From assembly GCF_001625215.2 (NCBI RefSeq), contig NC_030389.2, forward strand, positions 43,637,454 to 43,701,453: a stretch of 64,000 nt of DNA. The letters are read 5' to 3'. The DNA comes from Daucus carota subsp. sativus. Taxonomy: Eukaryota; Streptophyta; Magnoliopsida; Apiales; Apiaceae. A program made the position numbers and the translations under genes. The notes below the pieces were generated by a model. That model ran no database searches. It was given only the letters and a program-made list of their open reading frames with translations, and was not told where the DNA came from. Positions 46,131 through 58,330 of this stretch are shown here, one piece after another. Every line of letters starts with the position of its first letter. Position 1 is the stretch's first letter.

Positions 46131-47390
46131 TTAGGAATTCTGTTTTTTATATTTTTTAAATTTAATAATTGAATGGCTAAAATTAAAAGCTGAGGAAAAT
46201 AAATCAATGGTCATATTAGTTTCTAGTTTTTTTATTTAGTATTTAACTTTTCTGATCTATTATATATATATGTGTGTGTAATTTTTATAAATTTGAAAAA
46301 TGATAAAAATTTAAATCTTAATTTGTTAAAAAATAATGAATTTTTAATTAAAAATTATATTAATATAAAACATGTGAATAAATTATATTATTACAAACAT
46401 AATATTTGACTTTTGTAATTATATAACATCTAAAAAAAGTTTAGATATAATAATAATTATACGATCCATCTCCAAATCAAAATCAAACTAATAAATAATT
46501 GAAGAACCATTTCTTTATTTTCTCCTCATTTCTCTTTTGAATTCCTTTCCAAGACGAACCAAACGGCCCCTTACTTAACAAATCTATTTGAGATGATGAC
46601 ACAAATCACTTTATTTTTGAGGTGTCAGAATAGATAATTTGGATACAAATCTATTTATATCCGTATTTAAATCCGAAAATTCATATTCGTATTCGGATAG
46701 AATCCGATTTTTTTAAAAGATAATATCTGAATCTGGATTCGACGGATATTATTAGTATACACGTATACAGATAATATCTGGATCTGAATTTGTTTTTCAA
46801 TCAAATTTTTTATTTTTATATTAAAAAATCATAAAAATTAAAAATAATTTTAAAAACTGAATTAAGAATTAATATCATTAACGACAGATTCACATCAACG
46901 GCTCCGAGAGCACAATTTTTCTTTTATGACAAATCTTGTAATATATGATACATGTACAAATGACCGTCTTTGACCAAAGACTCCCCATTTGAAAGAGTCA
47001 TGGTCGATATCATTATTCATACTGAAACTTACAAAGTCTTCCTTTTTTGAAGATACAAGAAATTATAGCACCCGGATAATACCCTTTGAATTGACATCGT
47101 ATCCGCTTTTGTTTCGGATACGGATAATATCAGATTTATTTAAGATATGAATGTGGATTTTTTATCAGATTTTTCGAATTTTTTCCGAAACACTATTTTT
47201 TTTTTCGTTTTCTAGAAATATGCATAGCAATCGCTTTGAAATTTGAATGGCAAAATAAAAAAGAATTATTCTAATTGAATCTAAGTAATATCTGGTCTGT
47301 TAGTTTATATAAGCAGCAAGCTAAATAAAAAAAAGAGAACAATATAAAAAGGTTAAAGAAAAAAAGCAAGAAAATAAAATAGAGAATGGG
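46131..47390. other. Spacer with degenerate repeats
   Basis: AT-rich. 46630-46800 and 47085-47190 contain 'cggatacggataatatc'-type repeats. 'ccaaacggcccctta' at 46558-46572 looks like a lone MITE end. No gene is seen. Confidence 0.5.
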
Positions 47391-47409
47391 GAGTATCTTT
47401 ACTTAAAGA

Positions 47410-47464
47410 AAGCTAAGAACCCTAGCCTCCCCAAATCAATCCGATCGTTTGCTTCGTTTCTCAG
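47410..47464 (+). promoter_or_regulatory. Possible 5' UTR exon of the coiled-coil gene
   Basis: 'aaccctagcctcccc' (a telo-box-like start) is followed by a pyrimidine-rich stretch and a good donor (ctcag|gtatat). It could be the leader exon for the gene whose first coding exon begins with an acceptor at 51065, making a 3.6-kb leader intron. No transcript evidence. Confidence 0.35.
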
Positions 47465-49690
47465 GTATATAAATAGCATTTCAATCACCTATACATACAT
47501 ATAAGCGTACGTATATGTTCATTTTGCTGTGCTGCAATTGAGATTATTGAATTAGCTTAAACTCATTTTTTTGTTTTTGGTTATTGATTAATATTCAGAT
47601 TTATAACATCTGGAATATAGGAAATGGAGTAATTTGAGAAGAGTATTATGTAAATATTGTAGAAATGTGTGTCTGTGTGTGTGAGAGAGTTGCAAGTGAT
47701 TTTGCAGCGTGTTTTTAGTGCTTTTGGTTTGGAAGTCAAATTGGTGATATGAGTGCTTGTGGAGAGAGTAGATGTGATATTATTGACTAGAGGAAGAAGA
47801 AATGTGGAACCGTAGCTGATAGCGGAACCTCGTGATAAGATACTTGTGGATATGTTTATTAGCGGGTTATCTTGTAACTCTTAATTAGTTTTGTTTATTT
47901 TTGTTACCTGTGTTAATGCCTTGGTTCAGAGATGTGATGTGCGGAGAAATTGGGGATAATTAGTTGTTTTATAGGGATGAAATATTGAAATCCCTTTGTT
48001 TAAGGACGTGATGTACAGAGAAATTGATGATACATAGTTGTTTTAGTAGGGTCGAAATGTGATGTGCAGAGTTCAATATGTTTGACGGCTGAAGTGTCGT
48101 GCCTAATATTGTTCTTTGTCGGTGTGTAGAAATAAAAATGCCTTGATTTTGCAACCATTTTGTGACTCTTTCAGTACATTTTGCAGTAAGCTTATTGTTG
48201 TAGCAATTGTGACATATCATGTCCCTGCAGTGTTCGAGTCAAATCTGGTGAACTGACTTGTGTAGATCCTTATCATCCCAAGTGGCCAAATATGGAGTAT
48301 ATACTGCAGCCTTTACCATTAAGTCAATATTTGATAAATTACCCAATAGTATTATAATCACTTGTTATATCAAAAATTCCGAGAAGCACTGCTTTAGAGA
48401 AACCGTGATCAAATGATGCTGAACTGAATTGTTGCCTACAATTTTATTTAATCAGAATACATGAAAGATGGGATGACCTTCTAGACTTTTGCAATTATAG
48501 CTTATAAAGCTACAGAGGTTACATATTTTACTGCCTTGTAAGGAGCATATGAATGCGGCCAGCCTCATATGCTCTTGGGGTGTGAGAGGCCTTGACCTAG
48601 CAGCTGTGATTTCAGTACCCTTAGGATATCTTAGCGGACTGGTACACTTTTGTGCCCCACTTGAGTATTGCTGCTTTTGACCTTCTACCCCTACATTGTT
48701 TCTTTAACCCCTATATTGCTTCCACAAATATTTGTTCTTTTGGCCTTATTTACTGCCTGAGTACGATATTTGGCATTAATAAGAAATAGTTCAGTGCCTG
48801 TTGCAGGGTTATTGTAGTCTACCATAGGAATCTGTTAGTCTCAGCCTTTAATCTTCTTTCAAAAATTTAATTAAATATTAAGTAAAACTATTGTGTCCTG
48901 GAATCTTTTCGAGCAATTGACCATTTGACTGGAATTCACTGTCGTCCGAGTATTTCTCTACAGTTCAGAGGTTTGTTCAACTTCCTAAACAGGCTAAAAA
49001 TCAATATTGTACCCAACCCACCACTATTGACTTGACACCTATGTGTTCTATTAAAGTAAACTTTAGTACCTCATAAAAAATCCAGTTCGAATATGCCTAA
49101 TAAGTCAATTAACAAATTCTTCTGTACTCATTTCACATTATCTGGGATTCTGGAATTGGAGCTTTACCAAATAAAATATAGAATTCAGGCCTCCAGTCGT
49201 TTTCACGTATTTTTGGGTGTGTTATGAGTTATCACAATGGATGATCTCCTCTTCTTGGTTTATATATTGGTACCTAATAAATGCTTTTGGAACTTAATTA
49301 TAGCTCTAGACTGTATTATGCTTCTAATTCTCTCATCCCAACTAAATTTTTAATTTTAGGTGTAAATTGTATTTCTCTGCAATTAATCTTATTGAATAAT
49401 AAAGAGTATAACATCTTTTAAACTTGTTAAATTTCTGCTTGCATTGGATGTGTAGACTTTGCTTGCATTTTATCCCACTGCATTGATGACTAGTGACCAG
49501 TAAAAGTTTGGGCTTCTCTGAAAAACCCCAAGTAACCGAAATATTAGATATCAGCTCTTAATCTTATGTTCTTATCTTATGACTGTGCTAACTAGGTGAA
49601 TGTGGGTCATTTAGGATTCAGTTAGGTAATTGCTTAAATCAATGTGGAAATTTAAAAATGTATGTTGCTTCAGAGTTGGCCACTGCCAGC
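47465..49690. other. Putative long leader intron, no gene
   Basis: T-rich, stop-dense sequence that looks intronic throughout. No transposon ends or open frames of weight were seen before the hAT element at 49692. Confidence 0.4.
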
Positions 49691-49691
49691 A

Positions 49692-50439
49692 CAGTGTTGC
49701 ACGGATCGTGGATCGATCCGGTACGCGGTACGAGTTCGGATACGTGGAACGTTAGTTTGAGTGAATTGGGTACGCTGAGTAGTGAATCGGGTACGCGGGT
49801 CGATATAAGGATCCCGTTAATGTATATATATAATGAAGGAAAAAAATTATAAATATGTGAATTTGCTTTACTTTTTTATATTAATTAGTATAACAGTTTA
49901 GTTTTTCGATTTTCAATATTATATTATATTAAAATTGAAATAATTACAATATTCGTTTTTGAAACTAGAAAAAAATGATAAAATTAAATGTGAACAGATG
50001 TTGAGCTTTGCACATCTGTTGAATTTTGAGCGTCACGTGACTAGTATCAAAATAAAAGAAAATGAAAAAAGAATAAAGTAAAGAAAAAGATACAGCTGTC
50101 TATCACTTATTCACTAATACAGCTGCACACATACACCTTTGCACAGTTTCACATGCACGTCTCTCATCTTCTTCACACTTCATCTTCTTCATGAGTTTAA
50201 GCAAACAAATATACACAAACATATATATGTATATCACAGATCATCAAAACAATACAGCCCAAATCGATTTTCTATCTTTCTTCCTCATTTTACGGTCGTC
50301 GGAGTAAGCATCCGCGGTTCGCCGGAAATGACGAACTGGAACGCGATCCCGGCCGATCCGGGTCGACTTCGACCCGTGTTCCGGTACGAGCGAACCAGTT
50401 CGCAGATCCATAGACCGTACCGCGAACCGGGTAACTATG
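49692..50439. mobile_element. GC-ended hAT-like element, 748 bp
   Basis: Left end CAGTGTTGCACGG, right end (inverted) CATAGTTACCCGG, about 9 of 13 alike. It is flanked by GCCAGCA on both sides (49685-49691 and 50440-50446), one base short of the hAT 8 bp. Both ends are unusually GC-rich, with repeated 'ggtacg' and 'gggtacgcgg' motifs. The AT-rich middle contains a stretch (about 50100-50330) that looks like a 5' UTR leading to an ATG at 50328. Confidence 0.6.
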
Positions 50440-51120
50440 GCCAGCATCTCGGAGTCGTCAGGAATTTATGTCCTTACTGCTCTTTCTACTATGAAACGGA
50501 TGATGGACAAAGCTCTTGCTTTGTAATTCACTCTCAGATAGAGAGAGGAAGTGATTTCCCTTTCTCTTTTCTTCCATTATAGCAAGTATAGATGTGTAAG
50601 GAGCCTATGCTCTCTCTCTGAAAGAAGTCAAGGTTATGTGTGTTTCTGCAAATAAATTCGAGTATAAGGCGTAACTATTTAAGTTAGACTACCACGCAGA
50701 ATCATTTTGTATTTACTTCTAGAAGCCTATTTCTGAAGTCCCTACTAAGTTGTATATATAGTTATATTTTCTATCAAAGCACAGTGCAGGATACATCATA
50801 TATTCATGTGTGTGTGTGTGTGTTAAAAGCTATGTCTAGAAACAGGTGGTAAAATCGATACTTAAATGGACTTGAAGTGAAATTGCTCGCTGTTGAGAAA
50901 ATATATATTGAATACAATATAATATACTAAAATATCTTAATGTGCTCATTTTTTTTTATAGGGTAAGGTTCAGAGTGGCTTCTACTTAAAGGATAATCAG
51001 TTTACGAAGTTATACTTAATTTGTCTGATCTACACCAATTTAGTTATTGTTGTGTTTAAATGTAGGCCATAATTGGATGCCCAAAATTGTTACTATTCAT
51101 CCTCTGCACACGCTTTTAAA

Positions 51121-53344
51121 ATGAAACCAAAAGGCAATGGCTTGCCTAGAGCACAGATATCTAAAGGTCTTCAGGCAGAAGGGCCCAATTGGATTCTCAT
51201 TGCAGGTGGTGCACTTTTAAGTACATTATCAATGCGTTTGGGATACAAGCTCAAGCAGGTTCTTGACACAAAAGAAGTGCAGAGTAGTAGCAAAGGTTCA
51301 AGAGGTCTTGTAATAGTTAATCTATTATTTCCTGTACATATTGCGTTCACTAACTGAATTTAATGCAGGAAGTACAAAATCGACAGAGAAGAAAAAACTA
51401 GTCAATTGTCACTTGCATTCAGATGCATACTGTTTGTCGCAAAATGATGATGGTTGCTACACTTATATGTCAGGTAGGAAATTATGTCATTTATCCCAGA
51501 TTTGAGGGTCAAATAGGTTTGCTGTTTTCTTGAATAACTTTCCTACCAATAGCTGTAGGCCTTCCTAGAAAAGTGGAATTTAATTCTCTGCTGAAAATTT
51601 ACACCGTTTGGCTGCTTCAAGGTTTATATTACTTTTAATCTTCATCATTGACATGTCATTGGTAATTGGCTAATAATGATCATCTTCTGCATTGCCTGCT
51701 TTTAAGCAAAAGGAGCACAGTTCAATTGCTCATGGTACTCAGTAGTAGCATAGATGGTGTAAGAGTAACATTTTTCGTTTCTTGTTGGCCAATATTGCGA
51801 AACCACTATGTAATTGCTAATTCATGATATATGATAATATGAATAGTACTGCCACTAGTTTCTTACCTACACATTTGATGAGTTTACTGCCAATGTAGAA
51901 GATTGTGGTTGATTCATGTTTTACAACCACCACATGGTACCAACCTATAATTCGGGATTTCCAGTTTTAACACAATAGAAATATCCTCTTCAATAAATAT
52001 TATTTAAATTTGAAGTGTATCCTGCATCTCAACCCGCATAACCTTATGTAAGTCTTAGTTCTAAATTTGTGTGGGCTTGTTAATGAATATAGGAAAAAGT
52101 AAATGGCTAAGGTCCTATACTTTATACTTATGATACTCCTACAAACTTCAATATTACAAGTATTAGTATATATACACAAAATATGTGTTCCTGAGTTTTA
52201 CATCCACAGTTTGGGAGATCTGTTAAACACGACACACTTTGTCTGTAAATACTCTTAAGATGAGTGGATTACATGGATTAAACACGACCCACAGTAATGA
52301 ACCCTCTGATTGAAAACAGGGTACAGATATTCTAAACAGGGTTTATGATCTACTTTAGGACATCATTTTTCAATTGCTTGTCTTGTATATGTGGTGTGGA
52401 ATCTGAATGTGGTGTTATTATTGCGGTGGTTCTCCTAACTAGTTTACTCTTTGTGCTACGTATTCGAATATGTTGTGATTTTGTTTTAGAAGAATGACTG
52501 TATTACCTGAGATAGAAATATGTTGCTTTTGATGCTTGAAATAAGCCCATGTATGTGTATGCATGAGAAAATGGAACCATCTAATGCGTGTATTTGTAAT
52601 TGATTAATAGCAGGAACCAAAAATCTGGAGACTAAGCAGCAACGAAACCAGACGCTTAATGAGCATGATATGGCACTCTCTCCTGTCACTGTTTCTGCCC
52701 ATGAATATAATAAGGAAAATGGTGTGATTTGGCAGTCTTCTCCTGACCGTCTAGAGCTTCCACAGAAGCCATTTCATCATTCGAACAGCTCTGATTCTCC
52801 CTGTGTCTCGGATTCTGGTTCTGACATCTTCAGCAAGCGAGAAGTGATACAAAAGCTGAGGCAACAGCTGAAGAGAAGGGATGACATGATACTGGAGATG
52901 CAAGATCAGATTGCAGAACTGCAGAATTCTCTTAGCGCACAACTTTCACATTCTACTCATGTGCAGTCATTGCTGGATGCTGCCAACAGGGATTTGTTTG
53001 ATTCTGAAAGAGAAATCCAGAGATTACGAAAGGCAATTGCAGATCATTGTGTAGGGCAAGTAAGTGCCTATGACAAGCCTCCAACAGTTAATGTATGGCC
53101 TACGGAAGGGAGAAATGGACATGCAAGTGGGTATGTAGATGTTGAGAGCAATTGGGACTCCTCAGAGAAGGGAAGGGATGGAGATAAGATTGAGTTGCTG
53201 AGGAAGGAAGTATGTGACTTGAAGGAGGTTATTGAGGGCAAGGACTACCTTCTACTAAGCTTCAAGGAGCAGAAGACAGAGCTCTCAATGAAGATCAAGG
53301 AATTGCAGCAGAGATTAGATTCCCAGCTGCCAAATATTTTGTAG
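51121..53344 (+). CDS. Plant coiled-coil protein with one membrane segment, 336 aa
   Basis: Three coding exons: 51121-51295 (or to 51304, same phase), 51369-51473, 52614-53344. The ATG is preceded in its exon by an in-frame TAA (51070-51072), which fixes the start. Near the N-terminus, QAEGPNWILIAGGALLSTLS is a likely membrane or membrane-associated segment. A Ser-rich linker with HSNSSDSPCVSDSGSDIFSK follows. Two coiled coils come next (about REVIQKLRQQLKRRDDMILE to LRKAIAD, then IELLRKEVCDLKEVIEGKD to the C-terminus). I do not recognise a named family. The shape suggests an organelle-surface or tethering protein, but no function is claimed. The first acceptor (51065) implies an upstream non-coding exon. 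Confidence 0.82.
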
Positions 53345-53699
53345 AAAAGTCTTAGTTGTGCATGTATACATGGTTGTTTTTCTCTTCGCTTCCTCTTTGA
53401 TGTCAAATTCCATTTTTTTCCGAAAAGCTTCATTTGATTTTATGGCATCTTGTTTCTAGTCGTTGCAGGCAATGTGAAAGTATTAGTTGTGTGAATAACT
53501 TTTTTTTTAAGCGAGTAAAGAGTTGTGTTAAAAATCTCACAGCTTAAAAGCTGCAAGGAGATTACCTGTATGGTGTATGATTACCGTCGGTATTTCTGAA
53601 GAAACAAATTCCTTTGGAAATTTGTGCTCCTGTAGAGTGTGGTTCTTTATCAAGCATGTATGGTCGATATATCCAGGTACCAAATTGGGTACAAAATTT

Positions 53700-54350
53700 G
53701 TTCTTTCGCCTTTAAACCAAAATTTTGAGTCTTTCTACGACACCATCTCTCTCTTCTTCAAAGGAGAATGGATAGCCTATGAACTTGGCCAACTTGTTTA
53801 CATTAACCAGCGTATTAATCTTCAAATCTTCGTATCTTAGGAACAATATTTTACCAGGTATCTGCAGGTTTGCTATGTTCCCAAATAAGGACCATAAACT
53901 GAATAGCCCCTGGAGAAGTGCTGAATCCCTCCTCAATGGGAACAAATTCTGTGCCTTCTGGTGCCAGCTTTTGGACGAAATGCCACCAGGAAACAAACGT
54001 ATCAGTTGAATCTCTGCATATACAAACTATCTTGCAATCAGAAGCAGTGATTGACCCGGGCAAAGATGAGTAAGGAGCGTGTGTGGAAAAGAGTGGAATT
54101 TCAGGATAGTACTTCTGAGACGGGTTTTTGGAAAGGTCGTACTCTAGTCGTGAGGTGATGCTGTTTGTAATGGATTGTTAGGGATATCATATTTGCCTCG
54201 AGTAGCCATGCAGAATGAAAAGGCTTTTAACCAAGTGGTTCCGGTTTTGAAGTATGAAGTGATCTTGAGCCAACACGAGGCTTTTAAGAAGCTCAAGACG
54301 AAACCAAAAGCCTTGATATTCATAAGACCGAGTAAAATTTTTGAAGGCAA
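53700..54350 (-). pseudogene. Decayed sulfotransferase copy (inverted)
   Basis: On minus, in order: FKTGTTWLKAFSF (PAPS loop), ICRDSTDTFVSWWHF, FVPIEEGF, then ILFLRYEDLKINT and PFSFEEERDGVVERL. These are the landmarks of the genes at 55501 and 60321, but here they lie in three frames with stops between, and the last quarter is missing. The 5' part stops near the MITE at 54366. It is an older, opposite-facing member of the cluster. Confidence 0.9.
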
Positions 54351-54365
54351 AGAGATTCTGGCTTT

Positions 54366-54709
54366 GGCCCAGTTTGGGGATTAGCGGTTAGTGGTTAGCT
54401 GTTAGCGGATTGAATTAGATGTTTTGACTATCTGATTGAATTAGATGTTTTGACTAGCGGATTGGATTAGTTGTTTCTCGTAAAACTGTTTGGTAAATAG
54501 CTGATTGATTAGCTTTTTCTGACACAAACCAAAACCTCTAATCCAAAAAGCTCCTCAAAGTAGCTTTTTTAAAATTAGCTTTTTGGATCCAAACCTCTAT
54601 TTCAATCCACTAACTACCAAACACTAAAATTAGCGGATTCTAGTGGTCAACCTCTAAACCACCTCAAACCTCTAATTTTTGCTCAAACCTCTAAGTTCCA
54701 AACAGAGCC
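54366..54709. mobile_element. MITE with GGCYCWGTTTGG ends, 344 bp
   Basis: Left GGCCCAGTTTGGGGATTAGCGG, right (inverted) GGCTCTGTTTGGAACTTAGAGG. The interior repeats 'gattgaattagatgttttgac' in tandem. It sits against the 5' edge of the decayed sulfotransferase. Target duplication unclear. Reverse-orientation relatives lie at 55040-55290 and 59870-60045. Confidence 0.7.
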
Positions 54710-55039
54710 AAATGTATTCGCAGACAGAGTTTTCAGAATCATTAAGCTACTTCATGATAGAAGATGAGGGCTTGCTATACTGCTTGCAGATGTGTAATGT
54801 AACAGTTGAAACATACATATCCGCTGCTAAAGAAGTTTTCAGACGCAAGGAATTTAGTTACTCCCTCACAAATTTACATTTTTTTGATGTTAGTTAAGCC
54901 TCCGTCTACCAATTCATGGATCCGCCACTGGTTGCTAACCAAGCATTGAGTAGCAATTCTGCCTAAAGCAGAGTAATTTCTCAGGACTCAGATAGTACTG
55001 ATCCCTTTTGTTTGTTTTCTTAAACTCTTAAACTTCTGG

Positions 55040-55290
55040 ACTAGATATTGGCGAGTTAGAGGTTTGGAGCAGAAATCATTTGAATCCGCTAATATTAGTG
55101 TTTGGTAGTTAGTAGATTGAAATAGAAGTTTGGACTCAAAAAGCTAATTTTCAAAAAGCGACTTTGAAAATCTTCCTGGTTAGAGGTTTTGTATGTGTCA
55201 TAAAAAGCTAATCAAACAAATATTTACCAAACAATTTTACACGAAACTGCTAATTCAATCCGCTAGTCAAAACATCTAATTCAATCAACT
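55040..55290. mobile_element. Partial MITE copy upstream of sulfotransferase copy 1
   Basis: Reverse-orientation relative of 54366-54709: 'gtttggtagttagtagattgaaatag', 'gctagtcaaaacatctaattcaatc'. A similar partial copy lies at the same place before the intact gene (59870-60045), so the MITE predates the gene duplication. Confidence 0.7.
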
Positions 55291-55500
55291 GGTAAAGATG
55301 TCGGTATCCGTATACGCATAAGGCACATGCAGTACAGACTGTACGCAGTAAAGGGGAGCATGTGAATACAGAATGTCGGTCTGTACGCAATAAAGGGTAT
55401 TTATTGAAGAGCCGAAAAGATCGCTCTTAATTTGATATATATATCTGCATGTTCAGGAAAGCAAAATGTGCATTACATATCTACAGCATCATCCTTTAGC

Positions 55501-57514
55501 ATGAATTACTTGAATTCAGCCGATGAAACACTGCTAATTGCACTTACAATGCCAGGATCTCTTTGCTTCCTCGTCGAAGCATTGCCATAAAAGAATCCAA
55601 CAACGTCTTGGCTCCAGCTTATGAGTACCAAGGCTTTTGGTTCCGGAGTGTAGCTCTCAGAGGCCTCCTCTGGGCTCAAGATCACTTCAAGCCTCACCCT
55701 GCAGCTACACTAGTTGCTTCCTACCCAAAAACCGGAACCACGTGGCTAAAAGCCTTAACTTTCTCCATAGCTACTCGAAACAGATTTGATCTTTCTAGCA
55801 ACCCATTGAAGGCATCAATATCTCATCAGTGCATTCCTTTCCTGGAACTTGAGATACCTAGAAGCCCGTCTCACAAGTACTATCCTGATGTTCCGCTCTT
55901 CTCTACACATGTTCCTTACACGTGTTTGCCTGACTCGATCCCTGCTTCTGATTGTAAAATACTTTATATATGGAGGGATCCCACGGATACTTTTGTGTCT
56001 TGGTGGCATTTTGCCCGAAAGGTTGCTCCAGAAGACATGGAATTCGTTCCCATTGAGGAGGGGTTTCAGCAGTTTGCTGAGGGGTATTCACTCTATGGTC
56101 CTTACTGGGAGCAGGGCCTGCTCAAGAGATTTTGGGGCCTTAGGCCAATCATTAAAGTGAGGCCTATTTTTTCAAAAAAAATCTAATATTTTATTAATAA
56201 TATAAATACAAAATTTTGCGATATTTAAATATTACAAACATAAAATCACCCTCAACACATTATAATATATAATATTTTATACTATTAATTTTATTGATTA
56301 AGTCTCTTAGTATATAAAATTAATATTTTTATTTATAATTTTAATATAAAAATGATTTAGATAATATATTAGAATTAGGCATTAATAAAATAAATAAATT
56401 ATTCTAAATAAATATATATAGTTATATTGAAATCAGATGCAAACACAATTAAATACTATATATATTAAAACTAAATTGATTATATAGTATTTATAATTTA
56501 TATAATTTATTTAGGATTCCATTTTAAAATAAAAATTTGTATTTAATTATTATATTTTAATATTCAAAATTTAATTCTAGGGTTTTGATGTTAGTTGTTA
56601 AATAAATATTAAGGTTTTTTGAAATTAATAAATAAGATGTATAAATTAAAAAAATAACTTTTGGAGATAATTTTATTAAATATTTAGATAATTTCTAATA
56701 ATGAATATAATTATGTCATTAAAATCAAAATTTAAAAGGTAAATAAACCGAAGTGAAATGAAATAAAATCTCTAATTTTTTTAACACCTATAATTAGATT
56801 ACATCACATAAAACAATAATTTACATATTTTTAGATTTTAGATTCAAGTCAAGTATTTATTAAGTTAGTGCAGGAAACAAAACATGATTAATACTACTAA
56901 TATTAGTATTTTAATTATTTTTTGATAAAAATTGATCACATAATTTTTTTTCTACAAGATTTAAATATAAATTTTAATTTTTTATAATATTATGAATTTT
57001 TTTTTTCTTGCATATACATAATTACATACTAAGATAAATTATGGGGCCTCTCACCCACGGGGGCCTTAGGCGATCGCCTAAATGGCCTTCAAAGAGCGCC
57101 GGCCCTGACTGGGAGCATGTACTTGGGTACTGGAGAGCAAGCCTAGACAGACCCGGGCAAATATTGTTCCTAAAATATGAAGATCTGAAACTTAATACGT
57201 CGTTTTATGTTAAGAAGCTGGCTGACTTCATTGGCTCTCCTTTCTCGATTGAAGAAGAAAGAGATGGCGTCGTGGAAAGAATTATAGACCTCTGTTCTTT
57301 CAAGCATATGAGTGGTCTGGAGGTGAACAAGAGCGGTAAGCATAGTAATGGTCTCGATCTTGTTACTCTTCGGAATAGTACATATTTCAGGAAAGCCGAG
57401 GTTGGGGACTGGAAAAATCACTTGCCTGCTAAAGTGAAAGAGCAGATGGACCAAATCATGGAGCTAAAACTAAAAGATTCTGGTTTAACTTTCGGGAGCA
57501 CTTCCAACTCTTAA
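55501..57514 (+). pseudogene. Sulfotransferase copy 1, broken by a hAT insertion
   Basis: Very close paralogue of the gene at 60321. The ATG at 55501 is in place, but one base is missing near codon 8 (GATGAAAC where the paralogue has GATGGAAAC), so the frame is lost at once. The later ATG (Met30 of the paralogue) is ATA here. From about 55563 the frame is open through YPKTGTTWLKALTF and CRD-like WRDPTDTFVSWWHFA to PYWE, where a 996-bp hAT element (56112-57107) interrupts. After it the frame resumes with HVLGYWRASLDRPG and runs to the normal end, including AEVGDWKNHLP. Apart from the target duplication the coding text on both sides is undamaged. Not functional as it stands. Confidence 0.93.
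56112..57107. mobile_element. hAT element in a sulfotransferase exon, 996 bp
   Basis: Ends CAGGGCCTGCTC and (inverted) CAGGGCCGGCGCTC, with 'ggggccttaggc' text just inside each end. The flanking 8-bp repeat ACTGGGAG is perfect (56104-56111 and 57108-57115). The interior is AT-rich and non-coding, so the element is non-autonomous. The perfect duplication and undecayed exon on both sides point to a recent insertion. Confidence 0.95.
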
Positions 57515-57533
57515 TATTGATCAAAGTTCCATT

Positions 57534-57785
57534 CAAAGAAGAGAATGATTTGAACTATTATTACCTTTCTAGGTTGGTACTTAAATAAATTGCTTAAGAC
57601 TGCAGTTCTGCATATATGGACTGCGGTATGCATGTTATTCTTGTTAAAATATAGAATAAGATTCATTTGAGGCCTTACTCTAACCTTTTAAGGTTTTAGA
57701 AGGACGGGTTTTCAACAGGGTATCAGAGTTCAGGTTTGCGTACCTATTAGGCGAGCTGATCTTGTATAACTTTGATATTACTATC
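57534..57785. other. Segment present after copy 1 but absent after the intact gene
   Basis: Both genes are followed by 'ttgatcaaagttcca' and 'ctattattgtgtcaaacctc', but copy 1 has about 240 extra bases between these. It is an insertion in copy 1 or a deletion in copy 2; no clear transposon ends were seen. Confidence 0.6.
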
Positions 57786-58046
57786 TATTATTGTGTCAAA
57801 CCTCTTTGCTTGGAAGGTTATAGTTGCATTGTTTTCAACAGATTGACTGGAAATGTAACCAAGTAATGTAAATGATGTCGATCTGCAGAATAACAGAAAA
57901 TTTTCATTACCAATTTTGGGAAAGAAAGGAGAAACACTTTTGCACCAACACAACAGATTTTTAACAGAAATAACACTTACCATGTATCACTAACCATAAG
58001 GGCTGCTTCGTTTTTAGCCCCTTTGAGGAGTCATTATTGCTTTGTT

Positions 58047-58194
58047 GTTGGTAGGCCTGGTTACAGGTATCCTTTTGGTTCCAGCAATTTCCAGCAATCA
58101 CGACATGGACCTGGGGATTCGTCTTCTATGAGAATTAAGTTTGCCGTTGGACTGCCAGAGAATACGCCCTCGGCACAGGTCTTAAAATTTGAGG
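58047..58194 (+). pseudogene. Orphan exon-like fragment
   Basis: 'ttggtag|GCCTGG' looks like an acceptor, and 49 open codons follow (PGYRYPFGSSNFQQSRHG, then MRIKFAVGLPENTPSAQ), with a GAG|GTTTCA donor-like end. GC content and codon use are gene-like, in contrast to the flanks. I do not know the parent protein. A transposon-carried or duplicated exon is likely. Confidence 0.45.
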
Positions 58195-58330
58195 TTTCAA
58201 ACTCATAATATATTATATATATGCACACATATATAATTAACTTTAATTTTTATTATTATGTTAATTAAAAAATTTTATTTATATATTATTTTGATAGTTA
58301 CTAGTTGATTGTCATTAATATTATTACTAG

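Noticed and set aside
46558-46572. Lone 'ccaaacggcccctta' MITE end
   Set aside because: No inverted partner or target repeat was found within a kilobase on the left.
50328-50582. Arg-rich open frame starting MTNWNAIPADPG
   Set aside because: It straddles the right end of the hAT-like element and has no splice partner that I can see. Treated as cargo or chance, not as a gene.
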